Shown: positions 16,643-28,050 of the stretch, piece by piece
Layout: the number at the start of each line of letters is the position of its first letter
How positions within the stretch are numbered: the first letter of the stretch is position 1
Assembly: GCF_007859955.1 (NCBI RefSeq)
Contig: NZ_SJPR01000002.1
Span: 482,353 to 546,352 of the forward strand
From: Botrimarina colliarenosi
GTDB taxonomy: Bacteria; Planctomycetota; Planctomycetia; Pirellulales; Lacipirellulaceae
Reading direction: 5' to 3'
Length of the DNA: 64,000 nt
Notes under the pieces: generated by a model
Told to the model about the DNA's origin: nothing
Seen by the model: the letters and a program-made list of their open reading frames with translations, nothing else
Databases searched by the model: none
Made by a program: the position numbers and the translations under genes

Positions 16643-19600
16643 TCAAGCGGCGCCGCGCTGCGGCTCTTCGGCGGCGGACTCGCGATTGAGGGCGACCGCC
16701 AACACCTCCGGCGCGCTGCGGATGTGCAGGTCGCGTTGCGGGAAGGCGATCTCAATCCCTTCCGCGTTGAACGCGTTGTTGATCGCCGTGTGGAGCTCGT
16801 GGATCACCTGGAGACGGTAATCGAGCGAACCGAGGTACGCGCGGAGCACCAAGTTCAGCGAGTTGTCCCCGAAGCCTTCGAAGGTCGCCACCGCGGCGGG
16901 GTCTTTGAGCACGTGCTGATGGTCATTCGCGACGCCAACAAGCAGTTCGCGGGCCCGCTCGGTGTCGGTGCCGTAGGCGACGCCGATGTTCACCACGACT
17001 CGGTTAACCTTGTCCGACAGGGTCCAGTTCAGCAGCCGACCGGTTATGAACTCCTTGTTCGGAACGACATACTCCTTGCGGTCCCAGTTCGTAATTGAGG
17101 TCGCCCGAATGCGAATCCGCGACACGACGCCGGAGATCTCATCGACGGTGACAACATCGCCGACACGGATCGGCCGCTCGAGCAGAATAATCAAGCCGGC
17201 GACAAAGTTGGCGAACATCTCCTGCAGGCCGAACGCCAAGCCGAACGTCAACGCGGTCGCCAGCCATTGAATTTGTGACCAACGCAGCCCGATCGTCGAG
17301 CAGGCGAGGATCGCCCCAATCATCACGATGGCGTAGCTCGCCAGCGTGGTGATGGCGTATCGGACCGAGGCGTCGAGCGGTAGCTTTTGCAGCAACGACA
17401 TCTCCAACAGACCCGGCCCATTGCGGAACAACACAAAGGTGATAAAAGTCACCAGCAGCGAGAGTCCCAAATCGGAAAGGGTCACCGAGTTCGACTCGGA
17501 GGCGACAGAGGGCGCTGGCTCGCTGCCACCGGCGCCGGACGTCGCAGGCATTCCGGGCGTCGGCATGGGCCCCGACCCAGGCCCGGCCGCGGGCGCCGTC
17601 GCAACCACTCCCGGGCCGGTGCTCCAGAGCGGGTACTTATCGAGCATGCTCAACGCCGGCAGCACCTGCACCCAGATCAACCAGAGCCCCACCACCGACG
17701 CGGCGAAGAACGACGTGCTCACGAGCCGCTGCGTTTGCTCATTGTGCGACGACAAGTCGGACACCTGGTTGCTGGCGACGATCCCGGCGACCGAGGCTCC
17801 GCCTCCTGCCGCGGTGTCGGCGGCAGCGGCCGCCGCAGCGGCGCGTTGGCGCGACTGCTGCATACTCAGGTTGCGCCGCCGCAACAGGAGCATCCGGAAG
17901 AGCAAATCGCGGAGCACCAGCAGCGACACCAGCAAGCAGCCGGTTGCAAAAAGCCGCCAAGCCAACACCTGCGCCGTGTAGTAGTAGCCGGCAAACGCCA
18001 ATCCCAGCAGCGAGGCCGGCGCCAACGCGGCCAACCAAGGCCAGACATGTCCAAGCCGGTCGATCCAGCCACCGGCGTGGTGAGAGACATACTCCCGCAG
18101 CGGACCCCGCGGACTTAGTAAGCGGAACAAAAAGACCACCAAGACCGCGACGCCACTGATAAAGAAGCAGCGTTCCAGCGAGTCGTGTCCGAGCGTGGCG
18201 TTGCTGGAGAACAGCGTCGCGGTCAAGAACGCGAACGGCAGACCGATCAACGTGAACCAACGCAGCCGCCTCCGCAACGACTGGGTCACGGTCGCCGGCC
18301 AAGCGAAGTGCGCCTCGCCCAGGCCCCGCGGCCGACAGATCTGGCGGATCAACTCCAGCGGCATCCAGAGCAGGCAGACGCAGTAGAGCCCATGCCCCAC
18401 CGCCTGAGGGAAGACCTCGTCATCCGAGGCGTACGTCAGCCGCCAAGCGAGCAGGGCGACCACGGCGGGCCAGGCGAACGAAATCAATGCCGTCACGGCC
18501 GCCGACATCAGCGTCGGCTCGACGCTCCGGCAATTCGCGCGGGCGGCGATGTCTCCCAACTCGTTAAGCTTGCGACGCAACACGCCGCCCCGCCCCAGCA
18601 CGAAGCCGATGATGCAGACGAACGCGCCGTACATCCACGGATTATCACGTAAGTCCGTCAGCAAGGTGGCTCCGACTTCGGCCCACTTCGCCGGGCTCAG
18701 GAGCCAGACATCGGTCGCGTCGAACTGAAAGCCTTGCGTCAGCATCCGACCGCTACGGATCCACAACACCCGCTCGTCGATAAAGTTTCCGTACCGTTCG
18801 GTCAACGAGATCACTTGCTGGTCGGTCGTGTCGAGGTCGACCAGCGTGTTGAAATAAGAGTTGTACGTCTTGTACAAGGCGCCCAGATACTCGCGCTTAC
18901 GGTCTAGCAACTCGCGGGCCGCCTCGTCGAGCAGCTTCTCGCTCGCGGCGCTCGCGGGGAGTGACTCGGCGATGATCGCCGCGATCACGGCGTCGGCGTC
19001 GCCGAGCTCGTTCCGCTCGTCTTCGTACTCGATCAACTGATACTGCACGTCGTCGATCGTCGCCCGCCGCGTGGCGACGGCCGCGCGGCGCGTGCTCACG
19101 TCCGGGAGCGTCGCCCGTTGTCGGCGCAGCAGCGCCCCCACCGAGCTGGTTAGCCCCACCGAGTCGATCTTCTTTTGCGCCAGCCTAAACTGGGCGTTGA
19201 GTTGGTCCTGCGCTTCATTCGCCGCTTTCAGGTCGAGCTCGACTTGCGCCAGTTCCTTGGCGACCGTCTGGGCGGTCTCGGCGAGCTTCTGATTCCGCTC
19301 GGCCAAATGCCGCAACGCAGGCACCGCCGAGATCGACTCCGACCGCGCCTTACGGACCGACTCGGCGGCGGCCGCTTCGCGGGCCGATTTGATCTCTTCC
19401 CGCAGCCGCTGCACGCGTCGTTCGGTGTACGCGGTCTGTTTGGCCGCTAGGTCGCTCTGCATGCGAACAAGGTCGGCGGCGTCTTCCGCGTCGTACTTGG
19501 CGAGCTCGCTCTCTAGGGCGGGCGCCTCGTTCTCGAGGGCGGTGCGACGCGTTTGCAACTCGACCGCACGGGCGGCCGCGACGCCCCCCGCCACGGCGGG

Positions 19601-20188
19601 CATCCCCTGAGTCGCCAACGCCGCGAGCTTTTCGGGGATCGCCGCGAGGCGAGCCCGAACCTCCTTCCGCCGGTTGGCGCGGGCCTGCGGCTCCGCCTCG
19701 GCGGCGACTTGCGCCGTCTTACGCGTCGCCAGCGTCAACTCGGCCTTCGCGAGCGCCTGCTCTAAATCCGCCAAAGTCGAATCGGGGGCGATCTCGGGCT
19801 CCTTCGCTTTCACCTCTTCCAGCTGCTGCTTGACTTGATCGACGCGTTGGTTGACGCCCACCGCATCGCGGCCGAAGGCTTCGGCGCGAGCCGCGAACTC
19901 AGCGACGAGTTGCAGATTGGCGGCGGCCGCTCGGTAGGCCTCGGCGGCCTGCTTGCGGGACTCCTCGTCGAGGTCGGGGCTCTGCTCCGCCAGGCGGGCG
20001 AGGTGCTCGACGCTCTCCATCGTCGGCGGGCCTTCGGGCGCCAGCACGCCAGCCACCAGCTCAATCGGCGATGGCTCAATCGGCGCCGGCTCGGTGGGCG
20101 TGTCGGTGATCTGCTCGGCCGTCGCGGGCGCAACGAGTCCCCAGGACAGGGTGATCACCACCGCAAATGCGGCGCAACTTCGAAACAT
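16643..20188 (-). CDS. Large MscS/MscK-type mechanosensitive channel
   Basis: A 1181-residue protein. A signal peptide (LSWGLVAPATAEQ) leads into a long periplasmic coiled coil (about 60-460, Glu/Lys/Ala/Arg rich). Many membrane helices follow, and the C-terminal MscS core has GLAFGLQEMFANFVAGLIIL, ERPIRVGDVVTVDEISGVV and RNRT-like NWDRKEYVVPNKEF. The size and layout match MscK/KefA and MscM (about 1100 residues), which open under hypo-osmotic shock. A low-complexity Pro/Gly/Ala/Ser linker (around 17510-17610) precedes the last helices. The ATG at 20188 has GAAGGAT upstream; the in-frame extension to 20227 has no signal peptide. Confidence 0.88.
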   Translation of the reverse strand: MFRSCAAFAVVITLSWGLVAPATAEQITDTPTEPAPIEPSPIELVAGVLAPEGPPTMESVEHLARLAEQSPDLDEESRKQAAEAYRAAAANLQLVAEFAARAEAFGRDAVGVNQRVDQVKQQLEEVKAKEPEIAPDSTLADLEQALAKAELTLATRKTAQVAAEAEPQARANRRKEVRARLAAIPEKLAALATQGMPAVAGGVAAARAVELQTRRTALENEAPALESELAKYDAEDAADLVRMQSDLAAKQTAYTERRVQRLREEIKSAREAAAAESVRKARSESISAVPALRHLAERNQKLAETAQTVAKELAQVELDLKAANEAQDQLNAQFRLAQKKIDSVGLTSSVGALLRRQRATLPDVSTRRAAVATRRATIDDVQYQLIEYEDERNELGDADAVIAAIIAESLPASAASEKLLDEAARELLDRKREYLGALYKTYNSYFNTLVDLDTTDQQVISLTERYGNFIDERVLWIRSGRMLTQGFQFDATDVWLLSPAKWAEVGATLLTDLRDNPWMYGAFVCIIGFVLGRGGVLRRKLNELGDIAARANCRSVEPTLMSAAVTALISFAWPAVVALLAWRLTYASDDEVFPQAVGHGLYCVCLLWMPLELIRQICRPRGLGEAHFAWPATVTQSLRRRLRWFTLIGLPFAFLTATLFSSNATLGHDSLERCFFISGVAVLVVFLFRLLSPRGPLREYVSHHAGGWIDRLGHVWPWLAALAPASLLGLAFAGYYYTAQVLAWRLFATGCLLVSLLVLRDLLFRMLLLRRRNLSMQQSRQRAAAAAAAADTAAGGGASVAGIVASNQVSDLSSHNEQTQRLVSTSFFAASVVGLWLIWVQVLPALSMLDKYPLWSTGPGVVATAPAAGPGSGPMPTPGMPATSGAGGSEPAPSVASESNSVTLSDLGLSLLVTFITFVLFRNGPGLLEMSLLQKLPLDASVRYAITTLASYAIVMIGAILACSTIGLRWSQIQWLATALTFGLAFGLQEMFANFVAGLIILLERPIRVGDVVTVDEISGVVSRIRIRATSITNWDRKEYVVPNKEFITGRLLNWTLSDKVNRVVVNIGVAYGTDTERARELLVGVANDHQHVLKDPAAVATFEGFGDNSLNLVLRAYLGSLDYRLQVIHELHTAINNAFNAEGIEIAFPQRDLHIRSAPEVLAVALNRESAAEEPQRGAA

Positions 20189-20440
20189 GTCGGGATCCTT
20201 CCCTTTCGCGCCCGAGGGCCGGGCCACGCAGAGGCGCGGCTTGGCGGGAGCGACCCCCCAGGCGATTGAGCGTTAAAGTAACCCGTACCGCAGCCGTTTC
20301 GCAATGCGAATCACGGCGTTCGTAAGGGTTCGACCTCCGCCGCCATCGCCAAATCGGCCGTCCCGCCGCGGTCGAGTCCTCCCTAGTTGGCGTCGCAGCG
20401 CGTAAGCTGGGGGGCTTTCCCGCCCTCGGCCCGCCCCGAC

Positions 20441-22249
<1,809 letters not shown>

Positions 22250-22283
22250 TACGCACTGCAACTTGAAGCAGCGCTAGGCTGGA

Positions 22284-22315
22284 AATCCCCCACCCCCTTC
22301 AGGGGGAGGGGGATT
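22284..22315. repeat. C/G-rich hairpin (AATCCCCC...GGGGGATT type)
   Basis: An inverted repeat AATCCCCCACCCCCT with AGGGGGAGGGGGATT, 35 bases after the ABC-F stop. Similar elements follow other genes at 38823-38848, 43273-43307, 46435-46468 and 46575-46612. Confidence 0.7.
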
Positions 22316-22416
22316 AAGCCAGATCAGCTCTATTTCGAATTGCGATCGGTGTATTCCTGTTCCTATCGCCAACCAAGGCTTCTTGGCTCAAGCGCTAACC
22401 GCCCCCACCGGCGCCG

Positions 22417-23277
22417 TCACTTCGAGAGCAGCCCTCGGGCGACATTCCCGATGACCTTGGGCGGCAACCGATAGAGGTCCGCGCCAAGCTTGCGAGCCTC
22501 CTCTCGCAGCGCCGCGCGCTGCTCGATAGCGGCTTGCTTGACGTGGTCGGCGACCTCCGGCGACACGCCTACTCCCCCGAGCCGGTCGCACAACACCGAA
22601 AAGTCATGCTCTTCGCCGAGCAACTTGCCGAGGCGGTCCCACGGCTCGAGATACGCCGGGCCCGCGACGTGGAGCGCCGCCAAGAGCCGCGCCTGATAGC
22701 CGTGCTGTTTGACGGCCTTCCGCCACGCGTGCCAAGGCTCGGCGTCGCCGTTGAGACGGCAACGACGGCGTTGCTTGCGCCCGTCGCGGTACGTGTGACG
22801 GAATCGCTTGACGATAACCGCTTTGGGGTGGGGAGCCCGCCACGAATCGACCCGTTCGCGGACGTCCGCCAGGCGTTCGGATGTCGCCGTGAGCAACTCG
22901 GTGCTGTCGTTTGTGGGTGATTCCAACTCATTCAAGCCGGCCCCGACCGCGCGGATAGCGGCGACTAGCTGCGTCTCGCGCTGCGACTCGGCCAACCGCT
23001 CGCACGTCTGCAGCAAAACGTGTTGATCGCGGGCCGACGACAACGCCTTGGCGGCCTTTCGGACCGCGTCTTCCTCGCGACGAAAGACGTCACCTAGCGC
23101 GGGCTTGTAGAGCCGCAGCAAGGCCCGCAGCCGCTTGCACGCCTTGCGGGTCTCGTGGACCGCGGTCTCGGGGGGGGTCCCGTCGTTGAGACGGCCGATC
23201 GCCTCGTCGAGTGTCGCCGCCGCGATACGGCGCAGCGCCGGCTCGAGCGGTTCGCCGCGTTTGAATGCGTACGCCAT
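22417..23277 (-). CDS. CHAD domain protein
   Basis: A 286-residue all-helical protein of the CHAD family. Conserved histidines and basic residues of this family are visible: AVHETRKACKRLRALLRLYK near residue 45, EDAVRKAAKALSSARDQHVL, then HAWRKAVKQHGYQARLL and LGKLLGEEHDFSVL. CHAD domains bind polyphosphate through these basic helices. No CYTH phosphatase domain is attached. The ATG at 23277 is preceded by GAGG. It is 26 bases downstream of the cupin gene on the same strand. Confidence 0.88.
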   Translation of the reverse strand: MAYAFKRGEPLEPALRRIAAATLDEAIGRLNDGTPPETAVHETRKACKRLRALLRLYKPALGDVFRREEDAVRKAAKALSSARDQHVLLQTCERLAESQRETQLVAAIRAVGAGLNELESPTNDSTELLTATSERLADVRERVDSWRAPHPKAVIVKRFRHTYRDGRKQRRRCRLNGDAEPWHAWRKAVKQHGYQARLLAALHVAGPAYLEPWDRLGKLLGEEHDFSVLCDRLGGVGVSPEVADHVKQAAIEQRAALREEARKLGADLYRLPPKVIGNVARGLLSK

Positions 23278-23303
23278 CGCTGCTGCCTCACGGGTCGGCC
23301 GGG

Positions 23304-23663
23304 TTAGTCGAACCACTCGTCGTCGGGATCGAACGCCGGCACTGGCATGTTAATCAGCCGCAGCGGCGCCGTCGCGTCCGCGGCGGGGATCGCGCGGTGA
23401 CGCACGCCCGGCTTGATGAGGACCGACGTGCCGACCCGTAGCGGGAACCGCTCGCCATCAAGCTCGATCTCACCCGCACCCTCGACGACGTAATAAATCT
23501 CCGTCAACCGCTTGTGGTAGTGCGCCCGCGAATCAGAGCTGACCTCGACCAAGTGGAGCGAAGCGGTCTGATCGGGGTCGTCGACAAACGCGCGCCGGGT
23601 CTGGCCGCAAGGGCAGGGGACCGGGTCGATCGCGTCGAGCTGGGTCACGGCGTAGCGGCTCAT
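23304..23663 (-). CDS. Single-domain cupin protein
   Basis: A 119-residue cupin. The metal site is visible as SRAHYHKRLTEIYYVVEGAG (two His and a Glu of motif 1) and motif 2 as KPGVRHRAIP (His). Near the N-terminus is a short Cys pair (CPCGQTRRAF). Such proteins bind a divalent metal and may be small isomerases, dioxygenases or sensors; the substrate is unknown. The ATG at 23663 is supported by GGAGG five bases upstream, so the TTG further out is unlikely. Confidence 0.8.
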   Translation of the reverse strand: MSRYAVTQLDAIDPVPCPCGQTRRAFVDDPDQTASLHLVEVSSDSRAHYHKRLTEIYYVVEGAGEIELDGERFPLRVGTSVLIKPGVRHRAIPAADATAPLRLINMPVPAFDPDDEWFD

Positions 23664-23771
23664 CCAATCCTCCAACGTGGCGTCATGAAGGCAACGCCTC
23701 CCGACATTCTACCCCGACAGCACAGAAGGCGGGGACAAAGCCGTTTCTCACGATCGATGAGGCGCTCTCCG

Positions 23772-24539
23772 CTATCCAACGCCGCGCACTTCCAGAAGTT
23801 GGGCGGCGATGCTGACCGCGATCTCGGCCGGGTGGTTCGAGCCGATCGGCAGCCCCACCGGGCAGTGGAACACGGCCCGCTCGGCCGGCACGCCCGCCTC
23901 GGCAATTTCTTTGCGCAAGACGGCCCCCTTCGCCTTGCTGCCGATCACGCCGACGTAAGGGAAATCCCGCCCGCTCTGGAACACCCGCACCAACACCGGC
24001 AGGTCCGACTTGTGCCCCTGCGTCATGCAGAGGACAAACGCCCCGTCCGGCAGCCGATCGACCTCCGCAGATGGGTCGGGCGTTTCTACCGCGCGGACCC
24101 CTTTCGGGAGCCGCGCCAGCCATTCGGTCCGCGGGTCGATGCAGGTCAGCTGGCAAGGGAGCCGGACCAGCAGCGCCGCGAGGGCCTGGGTCACATGCCC
24201 GGCGCCGAACACAACGATCGGCCAGGTCGCGACGCCGACCGGCTCAAAGAACAGCTTCACGCGCCCGCCGCACGTCATGCCGACGTCGGCCTTGAGGCTC
24301 CAGTCGACAAGCCGACACGCGCCGCTTTCAGCAAGCAAAGACTGCGCTTCAGAAATCGCCTTCGCCTCGATCCGGCCGCCGCCAACCGTGCCGACATCGA
24401 GCCCCTCGGCGGTGACGAGCATCTTGGCGCCCGCATCCGCCGGCGTGGAGCCGGTCGCCTCGATCAGCGTGACGACAACAAACGGAGTCGCCGCGTCGGC
24501 AAGTTCGGCAGAGCGGCGGAGTCGATCAGCGGCGGCCAT
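23772..24539 (-). CDS. xdhC: XdhC family molybdenum-cofactor insertion protein
   Basis: A 255-residue protein of the XdhC/CoxI family, which sulfurates and inserts Moco into xanthine dehydrogenase. The N-terminal part has FVVVTLIEATGSTPADAGAK, VGTVGGGRIEAKAI and the Cys-containing ADVGMTCGGRVKLFFEP. The C-terminal Rossmann-like part has VVFGAGHVTQALAAL, VLCMTQGHKSDLPVL and FPYVGVIGSKAKGAVLRKE. It is about 4 kb from the xdhB-xdhA operon and on the same strand, separated by a secreted-protein gene, the AhpD-like gene and an IS element that may have disrupted an older cluster. Confidence 0.9.
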   Translation of the reverse strand: MAAADRLRRSAELADAATPFVVVTLIEATGSTPADAGAKMLVTAEGLDVGTVGGGRIEAKAISEAQSLLAESGACRLVDWSLKADVGMTCGGRVKLFFEPVGVATWPIVVFGAGHVTQALAALLVRLPCQLTCIDPRTEWLARLPKGVRAVETPDPSAEVDRLPDGAFVLCMTQGHKSDLPVLVRVFQSGRDFPYVGVIGSKAKGAVLRKEIAEAGVPAERAVFHCPVGLPIGSNHPAEIAVSIAAQLLEVRGVG

Positions 24540-24571
24540 GCCCCCAGATTAGTCAACGACGATAGCAATCA

Positions 24572-24603
24572 GTAGGCCGGAACGAGCCAAGCGAAGGTCC
24601 GGC
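24572..24603. repeat. Dispersed palindromic repeat, copy 1
   Basis: A 32-base sequence starting GTAGGCCGGAACGAGC and ending GAAGGTCCGGC (inner GCCGGA/TCCGGC arms). It matches 28166-28197 at 31 of 32 positions. Confidence 0.85.
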
Positions 24604-24709
24604 ACGCGCCGCCGAGTCAGCCGACCACGAGAAGGCACTCGATTACGCGAGTCGCCTGCGCAGCCACCACCCGCCGGTTATGGTGACAAACTGGCGTCGG
24701 CCAACCAAA

Positions 24710-25852
24710 ATGGACGACATGACGATTCGATCTTCCCGGCGAACTAGGCGACGCCTAGCCCTCTGCCTGGCTTTGGTGTGGCTGGTCCAACTCGCCGGGG
24801 CGGCCGACGCGCAGCTCCCCACCGCTGCCGGCACGCAGGTGGCGATGAGCCAGTCGGCGTGGCGGATGTTCATCCCCAGCGGTTACACGCCGGCGGCGGA
24901 TGGCAAGGTCAACCTGCTGGTCCATTTCCACGGCGACTCGCAGACTGTCTGGAACAACGCCGCTTACGCCGACCTCGACGCGGTGATCGTCACCGTCAAC
25001 TACAGCGGGCTCTCGAGCGCCTACAGCAACCCCTTTAGCAATACGAGCCTGTTCCAGACGCTTCTGAACGACGCCCGGTCGCGGCTCGCCAGCCGGCCCG
25101 GTTTCGGCGCTTCGACCACGCTCGGTCACCTGTCGGTCTCGTCGTTCAGCGCTGGGTACGGCGCCGTGCGTGAAATCCTGAAGGCGCCCGCTTACCGCAA
25201 CGAGATCGACAGCCTGCTGGCGGCCGACTCCCTCTACGCGACCACCGCGTCGGACGGCACCGCCCTCGACTCGCAGATGACCGGCTACAAGGCGTTCGCC
25301 GACGCGGCCGCCGCCGGACTCAAGCGGTTCATCTTCACGCACTCCGAGATCCCGATTTACACCTACGAGAGCACCGCCGAGACCGGCGACGAGCTGCTCG
25401 CGCACCTCGGCCTAACCGCCCAACCGATCAACCAATCCGGTCTCGGCACGCTCGACTTCTACCGCACCGCCGAACTCGGCGGCTTCACCCTCTGGGGCGC
25501 CCGCGGCATGACCGGCGACGACCACCTCGCCCACCTGCGTTACCTGGGCGAGTGGCTCGGCGACCTGCAAGAGACAACGCCCGACCTGCCGGGCGACTAC
25601 AACGGCGACGGCGTCGCCGATGCGGCCGACTACACCGTCTGGCGTGACACCGAGGGGAGCACCACCAACCTCGCCGCCGACGGCAACCCCGACCGCAAGA
25701 TCGACGCCGGCGACTACACGGTCTGGCAGTTCGCTTACGGCAACACCCTCGCAGAACAGGCGGCAGCCGTCCCCGAGCCGACAGCAGCCGGTGTGACGCT
25801 GCTCGCCCTCGCCACGGTCCTGCCCAACAGCTGGCGGGGACGCTCTCGCTAG
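24710..25852 (+). CDS. Exported esterase-like protein with dockerin-type repeat and PEP-CTERM-like tail
   Basis: A 380-residue protein. The signal peptide (LALCLALVWLVQLAGAADAQ) is followed by an alpha/beta-hydrolase-like domain with NLLVHFHGDSQTVWN (oxyanion-type His-Gly) and SVSSFSAGYGAVREIL, where the Ser of SFSAGYG would be the nucleophile. The C-terminal part (about 297-345) has a dockerin-like pair of Ca-binding loops, GDYNGDGVADAADYTVWRD and NPDRKIDAGDYTVWQ. It ends with VPEP, a hydrophobic stretch and RGRSR, a PEP-CTERM-like sorting tail. The ATG at 24710 was taken; 24719 is equally possible. The substrate is unknown. Confidence 0.78.
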   Translation: MDDMTIRSSRRTRRRLALCLALVWLVQLAGAADAQLPTAAGTQVAMSQSAWRMFIPSGYTPAADGKVNLLVHFHGDSQTVWNNAAYADLDAVIVTVNYSGLSSAYSNPFSNTSLFQTLLNDARSRLASRPGFGASTTLGHLSVSSFSAGYGAVREILKAPAYRNEIDSLLAADSLYATTASDGTALDSQMTGYKAFADAAAAGLKRFIFTHSEIPIYTYESTAETGDELLAHLGLTAQPINQSGLGTLDFYRTAELGGFTLWGARGMTGDDHLAHLRYLGEWLGDLQETTPDLPGDYNGDGVADAADYTVWRDTEGSTTNLAADGNPDRKIDAGDYTVWQFAYGNTLAEQAAAVPEPTAAGVTLLALATVLPNSWRGRSR

Positions 25853-26031
25853 GCGAGAAATGATTTGCCGGGCCTGCGCTGCCGCTTGTCCCGGCCACGG
25901 CGTTCTTCTTGAATACCGTGGGTTCTTGAAACAACGGGTGGCGATGGAGGCGTCGGCTAGACAGAACCTTTGTCGTTCGAGATGGTCTCCTAAGAGAACC
26001 ACTTCTTCGCCTCAGTCTCTCGAAACCTGTC

Positions 26032-26640
26032 ATGCGATTTCTCTGCCTTCTCCTGATTGCTTCGGTAGCGATGTTCGCCCTGGCGGCGCCCACTCCTCCC
26101 ACGCCGGCCGAATCTTCCGAAGGCCTTCCGACAGACGACGCCATCCTTGCGGGGCTTCGTGACTTCCGCACGGCCTACGACTACGACGCCGGCTACCTCG
26201 AGAAGCTCCTCAAAGCTTCTCCGGGCGCGTACCGGGCCTTCGATGGCGGCCAGTCGATGTCGATCTATCGCAAGGCGTTGCCGTTGGACGCCCACTATGT
26301 CGCCAGGGTGGCGACGATGCAGGTCGAGGACTGCGGGCCGTGCACCCAAGTCAATTTGCGGATGGCGATCGAGGCGGGCGTCGAACGATCCCTGCTCGAA
26401 ACCCTGCTCAAGAACCCCGACGAGTTGCCGAAAGAACTGCGCGGCGTGCGCGACCACGCGCGAGCGGTGGTTGGCGCCGAGCAGCTCGACCCGGACCGGG
26501 CGGAAAGGCTGCGCGCCGCCTACGGCGACGAAGGCCTTGCCGAACTAGCGATCGTCATTACCGGCTGCCGGATCTATCCCACGCTCAAGCGGGCCCTGCT
26601 GGAAAACGAGAGCTGTATTATTGGGGACCTTGAGTATTGA
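26032..26640 (+). CDS. Exported AhpD/carboxymuconolactone-decarboxylase-like protein
   Basis: A 202-residue protein with a signal peptide (LCLLLIASVAMFALAAP) and a helical domain of the AhpD-like class. The redox motif is VEDCGPCTQVNLRMAIEAG: a Glu and two Cys spaced CGPC, in the helix where AhpD carries its CxxC. The usual His after CxxC is replaced by Gln-Val. Export of an AhpD-like protein is uncommon, since AhpD usually works in the cytoplasm with lipoyl proteins. It may be a periplasmic thiol peroxidase or oxidoreductase; this is inference. Confidence 0.65.
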   Translation: MRFLCLLLIASVAMFALAAPTPPTPAESSEGLPTDDAILAGLRDFRTAYDYDAGYLEKLLKASPGAYRAFDGGQSMSIYRKALPLDAHYVARVATMQVEDCGPCTQVNLRMAIEAGVERSLLETLLKNPDELPKELRGVRDHARAVVGAEQLDPDRAERLRAAYGDEGLAELAIVITGCRIYPTLKRALLENESCIIGDLEY

Positions 26641-26771
26641 GGCCTCGAGTGGAGTCATTCGTAAGATGCGGTTAAGCGATACGGAATAACACCCTATCAG
26701 CCGGTTCTTATCAGGTGGCAACTAGGCTCCTCCGCTGGCTGGCCGAGCAGGGATGCCGAGTACCCGCTTCA

Positions 26772-26794
26772 CACTGCTGGGCAAGCCAGCAGTG
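26772..26794. repeat. Hairpin repeat flanking the IS110-type element
   Basis: A perfect 9-bp stem (CACTGCTGG with CCAGCAGTG) and a 5-base loop GCAAG, lying immediately outside the predicted left end of the insertion element. Confidence 0.75.
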
Positions 26795-26797
26795 GCA

Positions 26798-27033
26798 TCT
26801 ATGGAAAGTTAGCCGTCAACCCATTTTTGGGTTGTTCTTCGGATCGATGGCGGACGAGGTGCGCTCAGGCATCTATTCGGAGGTCGCCCTCGGTGGAACG
26901 CCTCCAGGAACGGTATTCGAGGGACGCCGCCATTCACCCGGTCGGCGATCGCGCCGGAGTGCGTCGCCATGCCATGCTGCGGGGTCGTCCCGTGTCGTCG
27001 CCTGCGTCCGTCGCCGGTCGCTTGGTAACGCCG
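26798..27033 (-). ncRNA. Candidate bridge-RNA region of the IS element
   Basis: This noncoding segment lies between the transposase stop and the predicted element end. It includes a 7-bp hairpin (26817-26823 with 26828-26834, TTTT loop) and several GC-rich short repeats. IS110-family elements encode a structured bridge RNA in their noncoding ends; in IS1111-type elements it is on the 3' side. No structure could be computed, so this is an inference from family knowledge and layout. Confidence 0.35.
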
Positions 27034-28050
27034 TCAGACTGCTGGGTTGGTTTGGTAAGGCTCGCCGCTGTGGAGGATCGCCACCATCACCGTTAGGAGA
27101 CGGCGAGCGATCGCGGTGATCGCCTTCTTCTTGCCCGTCCGCTTCGCCAGCTGCTCGAAGCGGCTCCGCCAATGGGCGTCGTAACGCACCACCTGCCACG
27201 CCGACTCGACCAGCACCCACCGCAGCAGGCGCGACCCCTTCTTCTCGATCGAGAGCTCTTTGCGTTTGCCCGCGCTCTCTCGGTAGCCCGGCGCCAGGCC
27301 CGCGTAGGCGACGGCCTTCTTGGTCGAGCCGAAGCGAGACGCATCGCCCAGTTCGGCCAGCACCACCTCGCTGGTCACCTCTCCGACGCCGGGGATTGTG
27401 CGGAGCAACTCGCGGGCGCGTCGCTCCCAGTCAGCCCCCTCCTGGGCGAACGAGCGGAGTTGTTCGTTCGCGTCCTTGAGCCTTGCTTGGAGGAACTCCA
27501 GCTGCTCTCGCAGCTGGTCGATGCGGAAGCGATCGGCGGGGGACAGCTCGAACTCGTCGAGGAACTCACGGCCGAGTCGCGTGAACAGGTCCGCGCGGTC
27601 GGCGTTGTAATCCCACAGCACACGGCGAATCTTCGACTTGGTCGCCGTGATCCGCTGCTGGACGAACTGCCGATGACGGACTAGCGACCGATGGTCACGG
27701 ACGCGTGGCGTCGGGCGGTGCGCCTCGGGGATCATCCCCAGGGCGAGGAACTCGGCGAGCACCCGCGCGTCGAGCTTGTCGCTCTTGCGCGTGCTCTGGG
27801 CGATCACGCGGAGCTTGCCCGGGTGGGCGAGCACGGCCCGCTGGGCGTGGGGCTCGACCAGCCGCAAGAACCACTCGTAGCCGACGGTCGCCTCGACGAC
27901 GACCTCGTGGGGCCCCAATTCGCCGAAGAAGGCCTCGATTCGATCGGGCTCGACGCACCAGAACCGCCGCGACTGGAGCACCTCGCGCGATTGACTCACG
28001 ACACAAACACTGATCGACTTCTTGTGGAGGTCCACGCCGACGTAATTCAT
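27034..28050 (-). CDS. IS110 family transposase (DEDD recombinase)
   Basis: A 338-residue transposase. The N-terminal RuvC-like domain has MNYVGVDLHKKSI (Asp7), EVVVEATVGYEW (Glu53) and RKSDKLDARVLAEFL (Asp91 and Asp94), the DEDD catalytic set. The C-terminal Transposase_20 domain has LLRTIPGVGEVTSEVVLAEL and AYAGLAPGYRESAGK, including the conserved Ser. The frame is intact and AGGAG lies seven bases before the ATG at 28050, so the element may be active. IS110 enzymes work with a bridge RNA to choose donor and target. Confidence 0.95.
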   Translation of the reverse strand: MNYVGVDLHKKSISVCVVSQSREVLQSRRFWCVEPDRIEAFFGELGPHEVVVEATVGYEWFLRLVEPHAQRAVLAHPGKLRVIAQSTRKSDKLDARVLAEFLALGMIPEAHRPTPRVRDHRSLVRHRQFVQQRITATKSKIRRVLWDYNADRADLFTRLGREFLDEFELSPADRFRIDQLREQLEFLQARLKDANEQLRSFAQEGADWERRARELLRTIPGVGEVTSEVVLAELGDASRFGSTKKAVAYAGLAPGYRESAGKRKELSIEKKGSRLLRWVLVESAWQVVRYDAHWRSRFEQLAKRTGKKKAITAIARRLLTVMVAILHSGEPYQTNPAV

